Of a stretch of 64,000 nt of DNA, positions 9,081 through 17,205 are shown piece after piece. The position numbers and the translations under genes were made by a program. The notes under the pieces are model-generated. The model was not told the origin of the DNA, made no database searches, and saw only the letters and a list, made by a program, of their open reading frames with translations. The DNA lies in NCBI GenBank assembly GCA_001777915.1, contig MFFN01000004.1, positions 289,632-353,631 on the forward strand, written 5' to 3'. The number at the start of each line of letters is the position of its first letter. The stretch's first letter is position 1. The stretch comes from Candidatus Edwardsbacteria bacterium RifOxyA12_full_54_48 (GTDB lineage: Bacteria > Edwardsbacteria > AC1 > EtOH8).

Positions 9081-12000
9081 CTAAGCTAGTTTATCTAAAG
9101 CCTCTTTCACCGCACCAGGATGCCTGACCATAATATATTTCCATTGTCCGTAACTGCCATCCCGGTTGACCGCCGCCACCCATCTTTGGGCAGCGGCTTT
9201 TTTTTCATTTTCGTGCTCGTCGAAGCCTTTTGTTTCCAGAATGAGAAAATAAGGTGTTTGACTGTCTGGCGCACTTTTCAGGTGGATAATAAAGTCGGGC
9301 ACATAATCGTGGGGTTGCCCATTATAGGTATATGGTATAGAATATCCAAGGCCAGCATTCTTAACAAATGAATCAACCATAGGATGGGTGTCTATATAGT
9401 AAGCGGCTGATTGTTCCCAGCGCAAGGTGTCGGCGACCACATAATTCAGATGGCTTTTTGTTACTTCTCTTACATCCTTAGATGACCAGTAATCCACCTC
9501 ATGGGTTGACCCCGGTCCCCGATGCTGCTCATAACGCGGGATTTCCAAGGTCTCTCCTGTATCATCAACCGGTTTGATGGCTTTGCCAATGTTATCTATC
9601 GCCCAACCATAGTAAGGAGAGAGAAATAAATCAACCTTTTCAGACGGCGGCAGTGCTTTTACATGGTTGTCTATATAGCTGCGGACAAAACCAAGCAACT
9701 GTGGGAAAAGGATATGGGTTGGTAAATCGTTTTTTGATGTTCTATTTCGCAAATCGCGCACCAAGTCCTTGGTTAATTCAAAAGCCAGCTCCTGCAATCT
9801 GTGGCCTTGACGAAAATGCTCAAGTGTTAACATATCGGCTCGGCCGGGGCCTAATAGCGATGGCCGGCCTTGATTGCTGGGCAATGCGGCTTTTAATTCA
9901 ACTTCCGGTGGGATTTTGGCTGGGTCTAGAGTGACTGGTGTAACCTGATCCCAGTCAATTTTTATTTTATTGCTGACAGCCTGCGTATACCCTTCCACCC
10001 TGGGAAACGAAATAGCGAAATATTCCTTTTCCGGAATGGCATGAACATGGTGTTTTATTTTAGGCGGGGGAGGTGTTCCACCGGGATTGGCCTTATAGGG
10101 AATAACCTCAAAAGGCACGCCCAGCACCTGGGCCAATTCTTCGGGGTAGCGGCCGTTATCATCCAGATCGCTATAGTTGCTGCGGCGCAGACCCCGGCCC
10201 ACCACCTGCTCGCACAACAATTGTGACATGAAGGGCCTAATGCCGATGATATGGGTGACCGTGGTGCAATCCCATCCTTCGGTCAGCATGCCGACGCTGA
10301 CGATGCAACGTATATCCCGGCCCGGCGGGGTTAATGGGCGTTTTAATTTCTTGGCCAGTTCCTCAAAGCCTGGCGGGTATATCGGATTGCCCTGCAGATC
10401 AAGCGGCCAATATTTCTTGCCAATAGTATCCAGGGTGCGTCTCAGCCACTGCATTTCATCCGATTTGCCATTGTCGCCGTCCGTTTCATCAACCACTTTT
10501 GAATCTATCCGGATAGTGTTAACGGTTTTTTCTGAGTTGCGAAGGCTGGCTATGTTTAGCGAAGGGATCCCTGACGGGCAAGTATCCTGGGCGATCCACT
10601 CATAAATGACTTTGGCTATTTTGGTATTTTTGCAGACTATTATAAACACCGGCGGCCGGTCATCATCCTGGTTCTTCTCCCATTGTTTGCGCAGGTTTTC
10701 CCACTCACCGGACAGCATGATAATGGGAGCATTGGCATATTTTAGGATGGCCTCAGGTTTTGGGGCTGCCTTGGAAGCCCCTTTTTCAGCCGGTGTCAGC
10801 TGACCGGTCACCCATTTCCAAAGGTTAAAATATTTGGGCCTCTCTTCTCCTGAAGTGTCGCGCAGAGGGAATTGGGGGATTTTTACCAGGCCGGACTCTA
10901 TGGCATCGGTAAGGGGGAAGTCGCTCACCACCCAGGGAAAAGGTTTGTTGGTATCCTGGCCCACCCGGCTTAGGAAATACGGGGTAGCCGAGAGGTCAAT
11001 GCAGAAATTTATGCCCCGGTGTTTATGGATGCGATCCAAGCCGTTGATCCAAATGGTGGCCTCCTGAAAGAATTCCTCGGCCTCTTCGTCCTCTCCAAAC
11101 AGGTCGGTTTCTAGATCATCTTTTAAGTCGGGCCTGATGCGATAGGCGTGGTGAGCCTCATCGTTGAATACCAGGATATTCTCCTTTTTGCCGACATCTC
11201 GGCCCAATACTCGTTGCAGCCACGAAGCATCGCTTTCCAGATACCGGGTGGATTCCACTTTTGCCTTGATAAGATTGCCCTGCTTGTCCGTCTCCTCTCT
11301 TATCACCCTCAACAAACCCGCGGATACCTGTTTTTTGTAATCTTCCAGGGAAAGATAGCGCTTGCCCCGGGCCGTGGTCGACTTGTCGGAGATGTGGACT
11401 GTCTCGGTATCGGTTTGCTGAACGCCGGAACGTATGACCTTGGCTCCATTGTTAAGCGAGGTCGTTTCCTTGACCTCAAAGTCATGCCAATTCTTTACCA
11501 GCACCTTGCCTTTAAGCAGTTGCGGCATCAGATGGGGGGGCACCAAATCGCGGGTACGATAAACGCTGGCTTCTCCAACATTGGGGTCAAGCTCGGCTAA
11601 ACGGTAGCGTATTGTCACAGTAGGGCACATTACCAGAGCCACGTCCGAGTATTGGGAATTAGAACGGTCGCTGGCCTTATTCAAAATGCTCCAGGCGATC
11701 AGCATGCCCATCACGGTAGTTTTGCCGGTGCCGGTGGCCATCTTGGTGGCATAACGCTGAAAGGCCTTGATCCCCTCAGCGATTTGAGACTCGTTGGGAT
11801 GATCCTGGGGGATATCCAGACCCTGCCGCAGGTCGGCCCGGGCCTCGCGCAGGAATATTACCGTCTCGGCCGCCTCCAGCTGGGCATAGAATAAACGCCA
11901 CTTGCGCCCGTCCCGCCGCCACCATTCCATCAACTCGCGGGATATCTTGGTGGCTCCGGGGTATCCCTGCTCCCGCCATTTTTTTACCCGTAGGCGGATG

Positions 12001-12221
12001 TCGTTGACCAATACCATTTCATAGCCGGGCGAATAATCGCGAGAAGGCGCCAACACCCCTTCCAGTTCCCATTTGACGTCGGTGTCACTGGGGGGATAGA
12101 CAATGGAAGGACGCCGGCCGGACTTGCGCTGGGCCATCTCGCCTTCCTTGATGAACCAGAATTCCTTGGGTTCCTCAAAGGGCGAATTGAGAATTGGTTC
12201 AGAAACTTCGAAATTATTCAT
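9081..12221 (-). CDS. Type III-like restriction enzyme Res subunit (DEAD/DEAH helicase plus nuclease domain)
   Basis: 1046 residues. Superfamily 2 motifs are in order: ATGTGKTTVM (motif I), NDEAHHAY (II), DLSATPYFL (III), a second RecA fold with VSVGMLTEGWDC, and QVVGRGLRRSNY (VI). The C-terminus carries a PD-(D/E)xK-like nuclease core (VPDFIIHL then FLILETKGFDE). It belongs to the large Res proteins that partner roughly 1000-residue methyltransferases. ATG at 12221 overlaps the upstream stop as ATGA. It is the last gene of the five-gene operon. ATP-driven translocation with cleavage next to unmodified sites is the family expectation. Confidence 0.93.
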   Translation of the reverse strand: MNNFEVSEPILNSPFEEPKEFWFIKEGEMAQRKSGRRPSIVYPPSDTDVKWELEGVLAPSRDYSPGYEMVLVNDIRLRVKKWREQGYPGATKISRELMEWWRRDGRKWRLFYAQLEAAETVIFLREARADLRQGLDIPQDHPNESQIAEGIKAFQRYATKMATGTGKTTVMGMLIAWSILNKASDRSNSQYSDVALVMCPTVTIRYRLAELDPNVGEASVYRTRDLVPPHLMPQLLKGKVLVKNWHDFEVKETTSLNNGAKVIRSGVQQTDTETVHISDKSTTARGKRYLSLEDYKKQVSAGLLRVIREETDKQGNLIKAKVESTRYLESDASWLQRVLGRDVGKKENILVFNDEAHHAYRIRPDLKDDLETDLFGEDEEAEEFFQEATIWINGLDRIHKHRGINFCIDLSATPYFLSRVGQDTNKPFPWVVSDFPLTDAIESGLVKIPQFPLRDTSGEERPKYFNLWKWVTGQLTPAEKGASKAAPKPEAILKYANAPIIMLSGEWENLRKQWEKNQDDDRPPVFIIVCKNTKIAKVIYEWIAQDTCPSGIPSLNIASLRNSEKTVNTIRIDSKVVDETDGDNGKSDEMQWLRRTLDTIGKKYWPLDLQGNPIYPPGFEELAKKLKRPLTPPGRDIRCIVSVGMLTEGWDCTTVTHIIGIRPFMSQLLCEQVVGRGLRRSNYSDLDDNGRYPEELAQVLGVPFEVIPYKANPGGTPPPPKIKHHVHAIPEKEYFAISFPRVEGYTQAVSNKIKIDWDQVTPVTLDPAKIPPEVELKAALPSNQGRPSLLGPGRADMLTLEHFRQGHRLQELAFELTKDLVRDLRNRTSKNDLPTHILFPQLLGFVRSYIDNHVKALPPSEKVDLFLSPYYGWAIDNIGKAIKPVDDTGETLEIPRYEQHRGPGSTHEVDYWSSKDVREVTKSHLNYVVADTLRWEQSAAYYIDTHPMVDSFVKNAGLGYSIPYTYNGQPHDYVPDFIIHLKSAPDSQTPYFLILETKGFDEHENEKKAAAQRWVAAVNRDGSYGQWKYIMVRHPGAVKEALDKLA

Positions 12222-12862
12222 TGCATATCCAGTAAAATAATTGCATTATCTACCAATTTGGTTTCAGACCTATTCCATTGGTTATCAAGATACTGTTTTG
12301 GGTTGGCTATCTCAGTGAGTATGTCCCAAGCAAATTGGTGTACTTCAATGAATTTGTTTCTTGATTCTCCGGTGTTTCCGTAAAGCTTATTCAGCGTGTT
12401 TGTTCCATCTATTGGCAGGCATGCTTTTGGGAAAATGAAATGCAGGCATTTCGAATTGGAAATTAATTTACTATTAGTTTCCATCAATATTAAAGAGTTA
12501 TAAAGTTCTTTTAAGTATGGAATAATATCCTTATTTTGTGACCATGAAAACAATTCAAGTGCCTTCTCTGTCTCGGTGAATAAATCCCTATTTTGTTGGA
12601 TATTTTTCTTAAAGTCAGAGTAATCTTTCATTTTAGCCCCACGGCTATTCATATCCCAAGAAACAAGAGTGGCGTATAACATCTCCACACAAGGGTCAGA
12701 ACCTATAAAGTCTAAAACCGACGGTTTCTGTTGCCGCAACTGTATTACACGATGATAGAAATGTAAACTTGGTCCGCCACGGTAATTAGTATTAATGCCG
12801 GAGATACGGGTTGTAATAATATTTCTAACCCGTTCTATTTTATTCTGTCGTTTTTTTATCAT
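12218..12862 (-). CDS. Unknown protein between mod and res
   Basis: 214 residues, not recognised. It is clearly AT-richer than res and the mod flanks. Visible points are a basic N-terminus (MIKKRQNKIERVRNII) and a C-terminal block LHFIFPKACLPIDGTNTL, with Asp-Gly-Thr after Pro-Ile, a pattern I recall from other uncharacterised accessory proteins. There is no signal peptide or membrane segment. The start lies 13 bases after the mod stop and the end overlaps res by 4 bases (ATGA), so it is firmly embedded in the operon. It could be a specificity, regulatory or accessory defence factor; no function can be assigned. Confidence 0.75.
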   Translation of the reverse strand: MIKKRQNKIERVRNIITTRISGINTNYRGGPSLHFYHRVIQLRQQKPSVLDFIGSDPCVEMLYATLVSWDMNSRGAKMKDYSDFKKNIQQNRDLFTETEKALELFSWSQNKDIIPYLKELYNSLILMETNSKLISNSKCLHFIFPKACLPIDGTNTLNKLYGNTGESRNKFIEVHQFAWDILTEIANPKQYLDNQWNRSETKLVDNAIILLDMQ

Positions 12863-12875
12863 GTCATTATATAAC

Positions 12876-15827
12876 CTATTCCATCTTCTTGGTCACGATC
12901 AACTCATTCCCCCTGTCGTCGATAACCTTCACCGCAATGGTCTTATGCTCGCCCAAACTGAACGGCGCGCTGACAGTTCCGGCCAGATGGTCCCACACCC
13001 CCTCGTCGTAGGCCCCGCGCAAAGCCTTTTTAAGGCTCTCCCAGGCTCCGGTACGGGGGAAGAAGGCCTGGGTTACATGGAAACAAAGCCCATTGTAATC
13101 GGAATCCAAGAACCAGGCTGGCACCTCGTCGCCCTTGATGTGATCGTTGTTCATGGTGGCCGGGTCAAAAGTATCCAATCCCAGAAGTTCCACCTGATAG
13201 CTGTCGTCCTTGCTTTTATTTACCTTGATGTCCGGCAGGCCGCAGACCGAGAATATCTGGCTGGTGCGCATGTTCTTCAGCAGATCACCCATCATGATGT
13301 CCGGGGTCATCTGGACGTAGGTGGCCGGGATGCCCACAGTCTGCTCGCAATTATCCACCAACTGGCGGGCATTGGGTTGGATGGCAAAGCCGATGACGTA
13401 CAAATGGACATAGCCTCCCTTGGCGTGGGCCTCGCGGGCCGCCTCGTAGACTAATTTCTCGCTGACCGCGCCGTTCTCCGGGCCAAAGACAAAGGCCACG
13501 GCCTTGTCGTTCTCCACCGCCTCGGCCGAAAGGGAAAGGGATTTGATAGGAGGCCGGATATTCTTAAAGGCCAGGGTCCTGTTACCAGGCAGTTGGATCA
13601 CCGGGCTGAGGCGCAGCACTTCCAGCATCCGTTCGATAAATTTATTGCGCTCCTCGGGGCTGGTGCCGGAATCTTCAACCCCGTCGCCTTCCCAATCCAC
13701 CGGGGTGGGAATAGTGGCCTCAAAGCTGAACGGCCCGGCCACCCTGATGATCTTGTTTTCTTCCTCTTTTTCCGGCCGGTCCACCAGCACCTCTTCCTTG
13801 GGAGGCTGGTTGTTGGCGATAGACTCAAGTGTAATATGCGGCACAATGCCGCCCACTTCCTCGCCTTTGCGGTTTTGCCTGCGCAGATACTCAAACCCTC
13901 CGGCCGGCCCTCGTTTTGGGTCTTTTAGTTTGAAATATGGGAATGTGGCCGTAAGCAGACGCTGTTTGGCCAGGGCCAAGGGCACGCGCGAAACATCGCA
14001 GGTGATCCACCGCCGGCCCCATTGCTCGGCCACATAGGCCGTGGTGCCGCTGCCGCAGGTGGGGTCAAGTACGAGATCGCCGGGTGACGTAGTCATAAGC
14101 ATACAACGCTCAATAACCTTAGTATTAGTCTGAACAACATAAAATTTTTCGCCCGATAAACCAGCCATTGCTGTATCTGTCCAAACAGCATCTATAGGAT
14201 CCCCAGGCGATTCATCTACATATAATTTATACATAAGAGAATTACCGACAGCCACCAATCTGTTTAACTGTGCAGCTCTATCTAAACCTTCTGGAGAAAC
14301 GGACCAATGTCTATTTTTACCAGGGTAGTAATCTACACCATCAAATTTATATGAACCAGAGCGAGTATTACTATAATCTTGCGAGTTGCATGGAACAAGT
14401 CTAAATCTTCTCGTACCTTCTGGTATTATATTATCATCCGTAATTTCATCGTTAGTTAAACGTCTATATTGGCCGTTTACTAAGTCGATAAAACAGTAAT
14501 CCCTGTTAAAATTTTTATTGCCTTTTTTACTAATGAAATATTTATAATATTTAAGCGCCGTATCATCTTTTGAATACCATAGAATAAAATCAAATGTTTG
14601 CTCAAGCCTTTTTGTCGCAGCACCTCCTGATTTTTGAAAAGCAATAAGTGCTTGGAAATTCTCTAAACCAAATATTTCATCCATCAATTCCCTTACATGA
14701 TGCACATTTTCGTCGCTTATCTGCACGAAAATGCTGCCAGTATCTTTTAGCAGTTCACGCGAAAGCAGCAATCGGTCGCGCATATAGGTAAGATAGCTGT
14801 GCAGGCCCAGTTCCCAGGTATCCCGATAGGCCTTTACCATCTCGGGCTCGCGGGTCATGTTGTCGTCATCGTTGTGCTTCACGTCCCGCCGCCGCACGAA
14901 CGGCTGGAAATTGCTGCCGAACTTCACCCCGTAGGGCGGATCCATGTAGATCATCTGCACCTGGCCGCCCAGGTTCTCGTAATGCAGCAGCGAGTTCATG
15001 CACACCAGCGAGTCGCCCAGCATCACCCGGTTGGTCCACTTATCCTGGTATTCATAGGCCTTCAACAATTGGTCGGTAATACTATGGTGAGGGTCGCCGA
15101 TCATCTCATAGATATCTAATTGGGCTGCATCCTTACGATGGCTTTTCAAGGTTTCAATAATGGTCTTAGTTGAGAGCCGTTCGTGCACGAACAGGGGAAG
15201 GGTGGGCACCTCGAACGACAAGCGCTCGGCCTTGCCCGCCCAATTAAGGAACGGCTGGCTGAGCGTTTTCAGCTCCTGTGCGGCCTGCTTGGCTTTTTTT
15301 AGGTCATCGGATTCCAAAATTTGGGTGATGAGGGCTTCACCCTGCTCCCGGGCCGGGTTCTGGCCGTCCCAAACAAGTTCCGGGGCGAGCGAGGAATCGT
15401 ATTTATAAACTTTAGGCGGCTTTTTCTTTTTGAACTGGGCCTGGGTGCCGGCATCCGGCCGCAGTGGCACGGTGGCCTCGGGGTGGTCGTAGTCCTTGGT
15501 CTGTTTGTTGGCCCCGGCGGTGATTGTCTTTGCCAAACGCGCAGTTACCATGGCTTCTGCTTTCGTGTTATCATCGCTGCCGATGATGCGGTCGATAATT
15601 GCTTTTTTCTCGCGGCCGCTATCGTCCAACCCCAGGTCTGTGCTTATCTTCTTCAGTTCATCACGGGTAAGTTTGGAAAGGATTTCGGCAATCCCGGCTT
15701 TCTTGGCCAGCTCGTTGGCAATAAAATCCTTGGTCGCGCCGGTCAGACCGGAAATATTGTATTCCCGGGCCAGATCCAGCAGGCGAGCGCGGGAGATGAG
15801 ATTCAGTATTTCAACGGAAGAACGCAT
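12876..15827 (-). CDS. Type III-like DNA adenine methyltransferase (Mod), long form
   Basis: 983 residues from the ATG at 15827. The N-terminus resembles a SAP-like fold (SRARLLDLAREYNISGL). Catalytic motif IV DPPY is near residue 295 and motif I DPTCGSGTTAYVAEQWG near 586, a beta-class order. The roughly 290 residues between them should contain the target recognition domain. A C-terminal extension of nearly 400 residues follows, longer than classical Mod. The DNA for roughly residues 360-580 (14085-14750) is much AT-richer than the rest. The start codon overlaps the nucleotidyltransferase stop (TGATG). It should methylate adenine and provide sequence recognition for Res. Confidence 0.93.
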   Translation of the reverse strand: MRSSVEILNLISRARLLDLAREYNISGLTGATKDFIANELAKKAGIAEILSKLTRDELKKISTDLGLDDSGREKKAIIDRIIGSDDNTKAEAMVTARLAKTITAGANKQTKDYDHPEATVPLRPDAGTQAQFKKKKPPKVYKYDSSLAPELVWDGQNPAREQGEALITQILESDDLKKAKQAAQELKTLSQPFLNWAGKAERLSFEVPTLPLFVHERLSTKTIIETLKSHRKDAAQLDIYEMIGDPHHSITDQLLKAYEYQDKWTNRVMLGDSLVCMNSLLHYENLGGQVQMIYMDPPYGVKFGSNFQPFVRRRDVKHNDDDNMTREPEMVKAYRDTWELGLHSYLTYMRDRLLLSRELLKDTGSIFVQISDENVHHVRELMDEIFGLENFQALIAFQKSGGAATKRLEQTFDFILWYSKDDTALKYYKYFISKKGNKNFNRDYCFIDLVNGQYRRLTNDEITDDNIIPEGTRRFRLVPCNSQDYSNTRSGSYKFDGVDYYPGKNRHWSVSPEGLDRAAQLNRLVAVGNSLMYKLYVDESPGDPIDAVWTDTAMAGLSGEKFYVVQTNTKVIERCMLMTTSPGDLVLDPTCGSGTTAYVAEQWGRRWITCDVSRVPLALAKQRLLTATFPYFKLKDPKRGPAGGFEYLRRQNRKGEEVGGIVPHITLESIANNQPPKEEVLVDRPEKEEENKIIRVAGPFSFEATIPTPVDWEGDGVEDSGTSPEERNKFIERMLEVLRLSPVIQLPGNRTLAFKNIRPPIKSLSLSAEAVENDKAVAFVFGPENGAVSEKLVYEAAREAHAKGGYVHLYVIGFAIQPNARQLVDNCEQTVGIPATYVQMTPDIMMGDLLKNMRTSQIFSVCGLPDIKVNKSKDDSYQVELLGLDTFDPATMNNDHIKGDEVPAWFLDSDYNGLCFHVTQAFFPRTGAWESLKKALRGAYDEGVWDHLAGTVSAPFSLGEHKTIAVKVIDDRGNELIVTKKME

Positions 15828-16549
15828 CAATTATTTCCTTTCGGTTGGTTCAACAGTTCCAGAAGCTCGGGGACGTAGTTTTTTGCGTTTTTAATAACTT
15901 TTGTTTTCCAGCCTTTAGAGAAATCATTATATAAAGCGATAAAGCTGCCCACCAAATCAGGGACGGTTTTTACGAAGTCAATTAATGATTGCAGAATTCG
16001 TATGTCTTTTTCACGTTTCTCGGCACTTCTCTCTTTAAGCACCAGCATCTTTTGCAATATAAAGGCTTCAATTTTGGGAAGGACTATGGTTTTGCCTTTA
16101 TAAGTTAAATTAATGGTGTTGGCCTGCAATAGGTTCATAAAATCAAGACCTTGGGCGTTGATCGAGATATCCGAAAAACGATTGCTTTTAGGCCGTCCCG
16201 CACCCGCCTGATGGGTTAAAAATTCTATTTCCAATTCAGCTTTGGCATATTTTTCGCCATAACCCGACCGGGCGCCGATATATTGATATCCCATCTCCAA
16301 CAGCATTTTGCTTAAGTCTATTTTAGGCGATACCCGCAAGGGTTTTGGCAGCAAAACATCAACGTCGTTTGTCCTTAAAGCCATTAATTCTTTACCGTCA
16401 AAGTATACGTTTTTATAAAAATAGACGCACCAACTGCCGACGATAATGATCCGTTCCAATACTCCGTTATCATGAAGCAGTTGTAAAAAATTTTCAAGGT
16501 CTTGTAATTGACTTGAGGGCGAGGATTCGCTTGATGTCTCGGATGTCAT
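15827..16549 (-). CDS. Nucleotidyltransferase (NTP_transf_8/AbiEii-like) of a bicistronic module
   Basis: 240 residues. The catalytic signature is IIVGSWCVYFYK followed by LRTNDVDVLLPKP, the GS...DxD arrangement of polymerase-beta-type nucleotidyltransferases, with a further acidic strand AELEIEFL. A helical C-terminus follows. Such proteins act as toxins, antitoxins or effectors in several TA and phage-defence modules. The ATG at 16549 has GGTGAGA upstream, and the gene overlaps the preceding small gene by 56 bases. Its stop overlaps the mod ATG, so it is read with the restriction genes. Substrate (tRNA or protein) cannot be inferred. Confidence 0.83.
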   Translation of the reverse strand: MTSETSSESSPSSQLQDLENFLQLLHDNGVLERIIIVGSWCVYFYKNVYFDGKELMALRTNDVDVLLPKPLRVSPKIDLSKMLLEMGYQYIGARSGYGEKYAKAELEIEFLTHQAGAGRPKSNRFSDISINAQGLDFMNLLQANTINLTYKGKTIVLPKIEAFILQKMLVLKERSAEKREKDIRILQSLIDFVKTVPDLVGSFIALYNDFSKGWKTKVIKNAKNYVPELLELLNQPKGNN

Positions 16550-16823
16550 TTCTCACCGATTTTAAATTTATAATATATTCCCGGCATTTTGCCAGTTTTT
16601 GCCGCAGTTCTTTGACTTTGTCCGAATCGTATGGCCCTAGGTATTTGAATATTATCCGGTCCTTATCCCGGTAGGCCAAATAGGCATAAGCAGCATTACT
16701 CCTTTTTTTTACGGCAATGCTGCCCTTGGGGCACTGGTTAATATACTCTATGTATTTTTTTTCAAGTACCCGTAACCGCGCCAGTTCCTCTTTAAGCATG
16801 TTGCTTAAAATGTAATAAGCCAT
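16494..16823 (-). CDS. Small protein upstream of nucleotidyltransferase (DUF6788-like)
   Basis: 109 residues: an N-terminal helix, then CPKGSIAVKKRSNAAYAYLAYR and IFKYLGPY, followed by a long charged helix. This resembles the short proteins (DUF6788-type pattern) found before nucleotidyltransferase genes; assignment is from memory of the pattern. It has no recognisable helix-turn-helix. As the promoter-proximal gene it is the natural candidate for an antitoxin or autoregulator binding the upstream inverted repeats, but that is inference. Confidence 0.7.
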   Translation of the reverse strand: MAYYILSNMLKEELARLRVLEKKYIEYINQCPKGSIAVKKRSNAAYAYLAYRDKDRIIFKYLGPYDSDKVKELRQKLAKCREYIINLKSVRNDIRDIKRILALKSITRP

Positions 16824-16830
16824 ATAATAT

Positions 16831-16868
16831 GCCTAACAAATGTTTGTTTTCATTATATAATGTTAGGC
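16831..16868. promoter_or_regulatory. Operator-like inverted repeat 1
   Basis: GCCTAACA (16831-16838) and TGTTAGGC (16861-16868) separated by 22 bases. One arm sits between the -35 and -10 boxes and the other just downstream of the predicted start site, so an occupied site would block transcription. Confidence 0.75.
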
Positions 16869-16880
16869 AAGAAATGTCAA
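16852..16880 (-). promoter_or_regulatory. Consensus sigma-70 promoter of the nucleotidyltransferase-restriction operon
   Basis: Read on the minus strand: TTGACA (16875-16880), exactly 17 bases, TATAAT (16852-16857). Both hexamers are perfect. The spacer contains one of the GCCTAACA half-sites (16861-16868). The predicted start site is near 16845, about 22 bases before the ATG at 16823. Confidence 0.85.
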
Positions 16881-16899
16881 CATTTAATTTTTCCCCGTT

Positions 16900-16937
16900 G
16901 CCTAACATTATAATACACATTTGATAATGTGTTAGGC
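16900..16937. promoter_or_regulatory. Operator-like inverted repeat 2
   Basis: GCCTAACA (16900-16907) and TGTTAGGC (16930-16937), again separated by exactly 22 bases. It lies upstream of the -35 box. The matching geometry with repeat 1 suggests cooperative or looping repression. Confidence 0.75.
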
Positions 16938-17013
16938 ATATTCAATACGTAACTCGTTGATTATTAAGTATATATAAAATATTTAAAATAACAATAATGA
17001 ATTTAAATAACAC

Positions 17014-17042
17014 TTGACAAACAGTTAAATATTTATTATATT
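17014..17042 (+). promoter_or_regulatory. Promoter of the tRNA-like gene
   Basis: TTGACA (17014-17019), 17 bases, TATATT (17037-17042). The predicted start site falls at the 5' end of the tRNA-like structure at 17049, leaving almost no leader. The 16938-17013 stretch before it is very AT-rich and without a gene. Confidence 0.7.
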
Positions 17043-17048
17043 TAATGC

Positions 17049-17122
17049 AGACCTATAGCTCAACTGGATAGAGCGTTCCCCTGCTAAGGGAAGGGTTGCG
17101 GGTTCAAATCCCGCTAGGTAGA
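17049..17122 (+). tRNA. tRNA-like gene, anticodon GCU, with incomplete acceptor stem
   Basis: A cloverleaf folds: D stem GCTC/GAGC with a TGG-containing loop, anticodon stem TTCCC/GGGAA with loop CTGCTAA (anticodon GCU, Ser AGC/AGU), variable loop of only 5 bases, and T stem GCGGG/CCCGC with loop TTCAAAT. The acceptor stem pairs only over ACCTA/TAGGT; the two outermost positions are mismatched (A-G and G-A). No CCA is encoded. Bacterial tRNA-Ser should have a long variable arm, so this is not an ordinary tRNA-Ser. It may be a pseudo-tRNA, a damaged integration site or an unusual tRNA. Confidence 0.6.
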
Positions 17123-17166
17123 TGGTTTATAAAGGAATCATCTACAAGGCGAGGACACCCAAGTCA

Positions 17167-17194
17167 AAGCGGCGGCCAGTAATGGCCGCCGCTT
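17167..17194. terminator. Hairpin terminator between tRNA-like gene and slipin gene
   Basis: Twelve-base arms AAGCGGCGGCCA (17167-17178) and TGGCCGCCGCTT (17183-17194). On the plus strand a T-rich tail (TCTGTTTT) follows. It may serve both the tRNA-like transcript and the convergent slipin gene. Confidence 0.7.
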
Positions 17195-17205
17195 CTGTTT
17201 TCCCT

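Noticed and set aside
17049-17122. Ordinary tRNA-Ser(GCU)
   Set aside because: The variable arm is only 5 bases and the outer acceptor pairs do not form, so it is listed as tRNA-like only.
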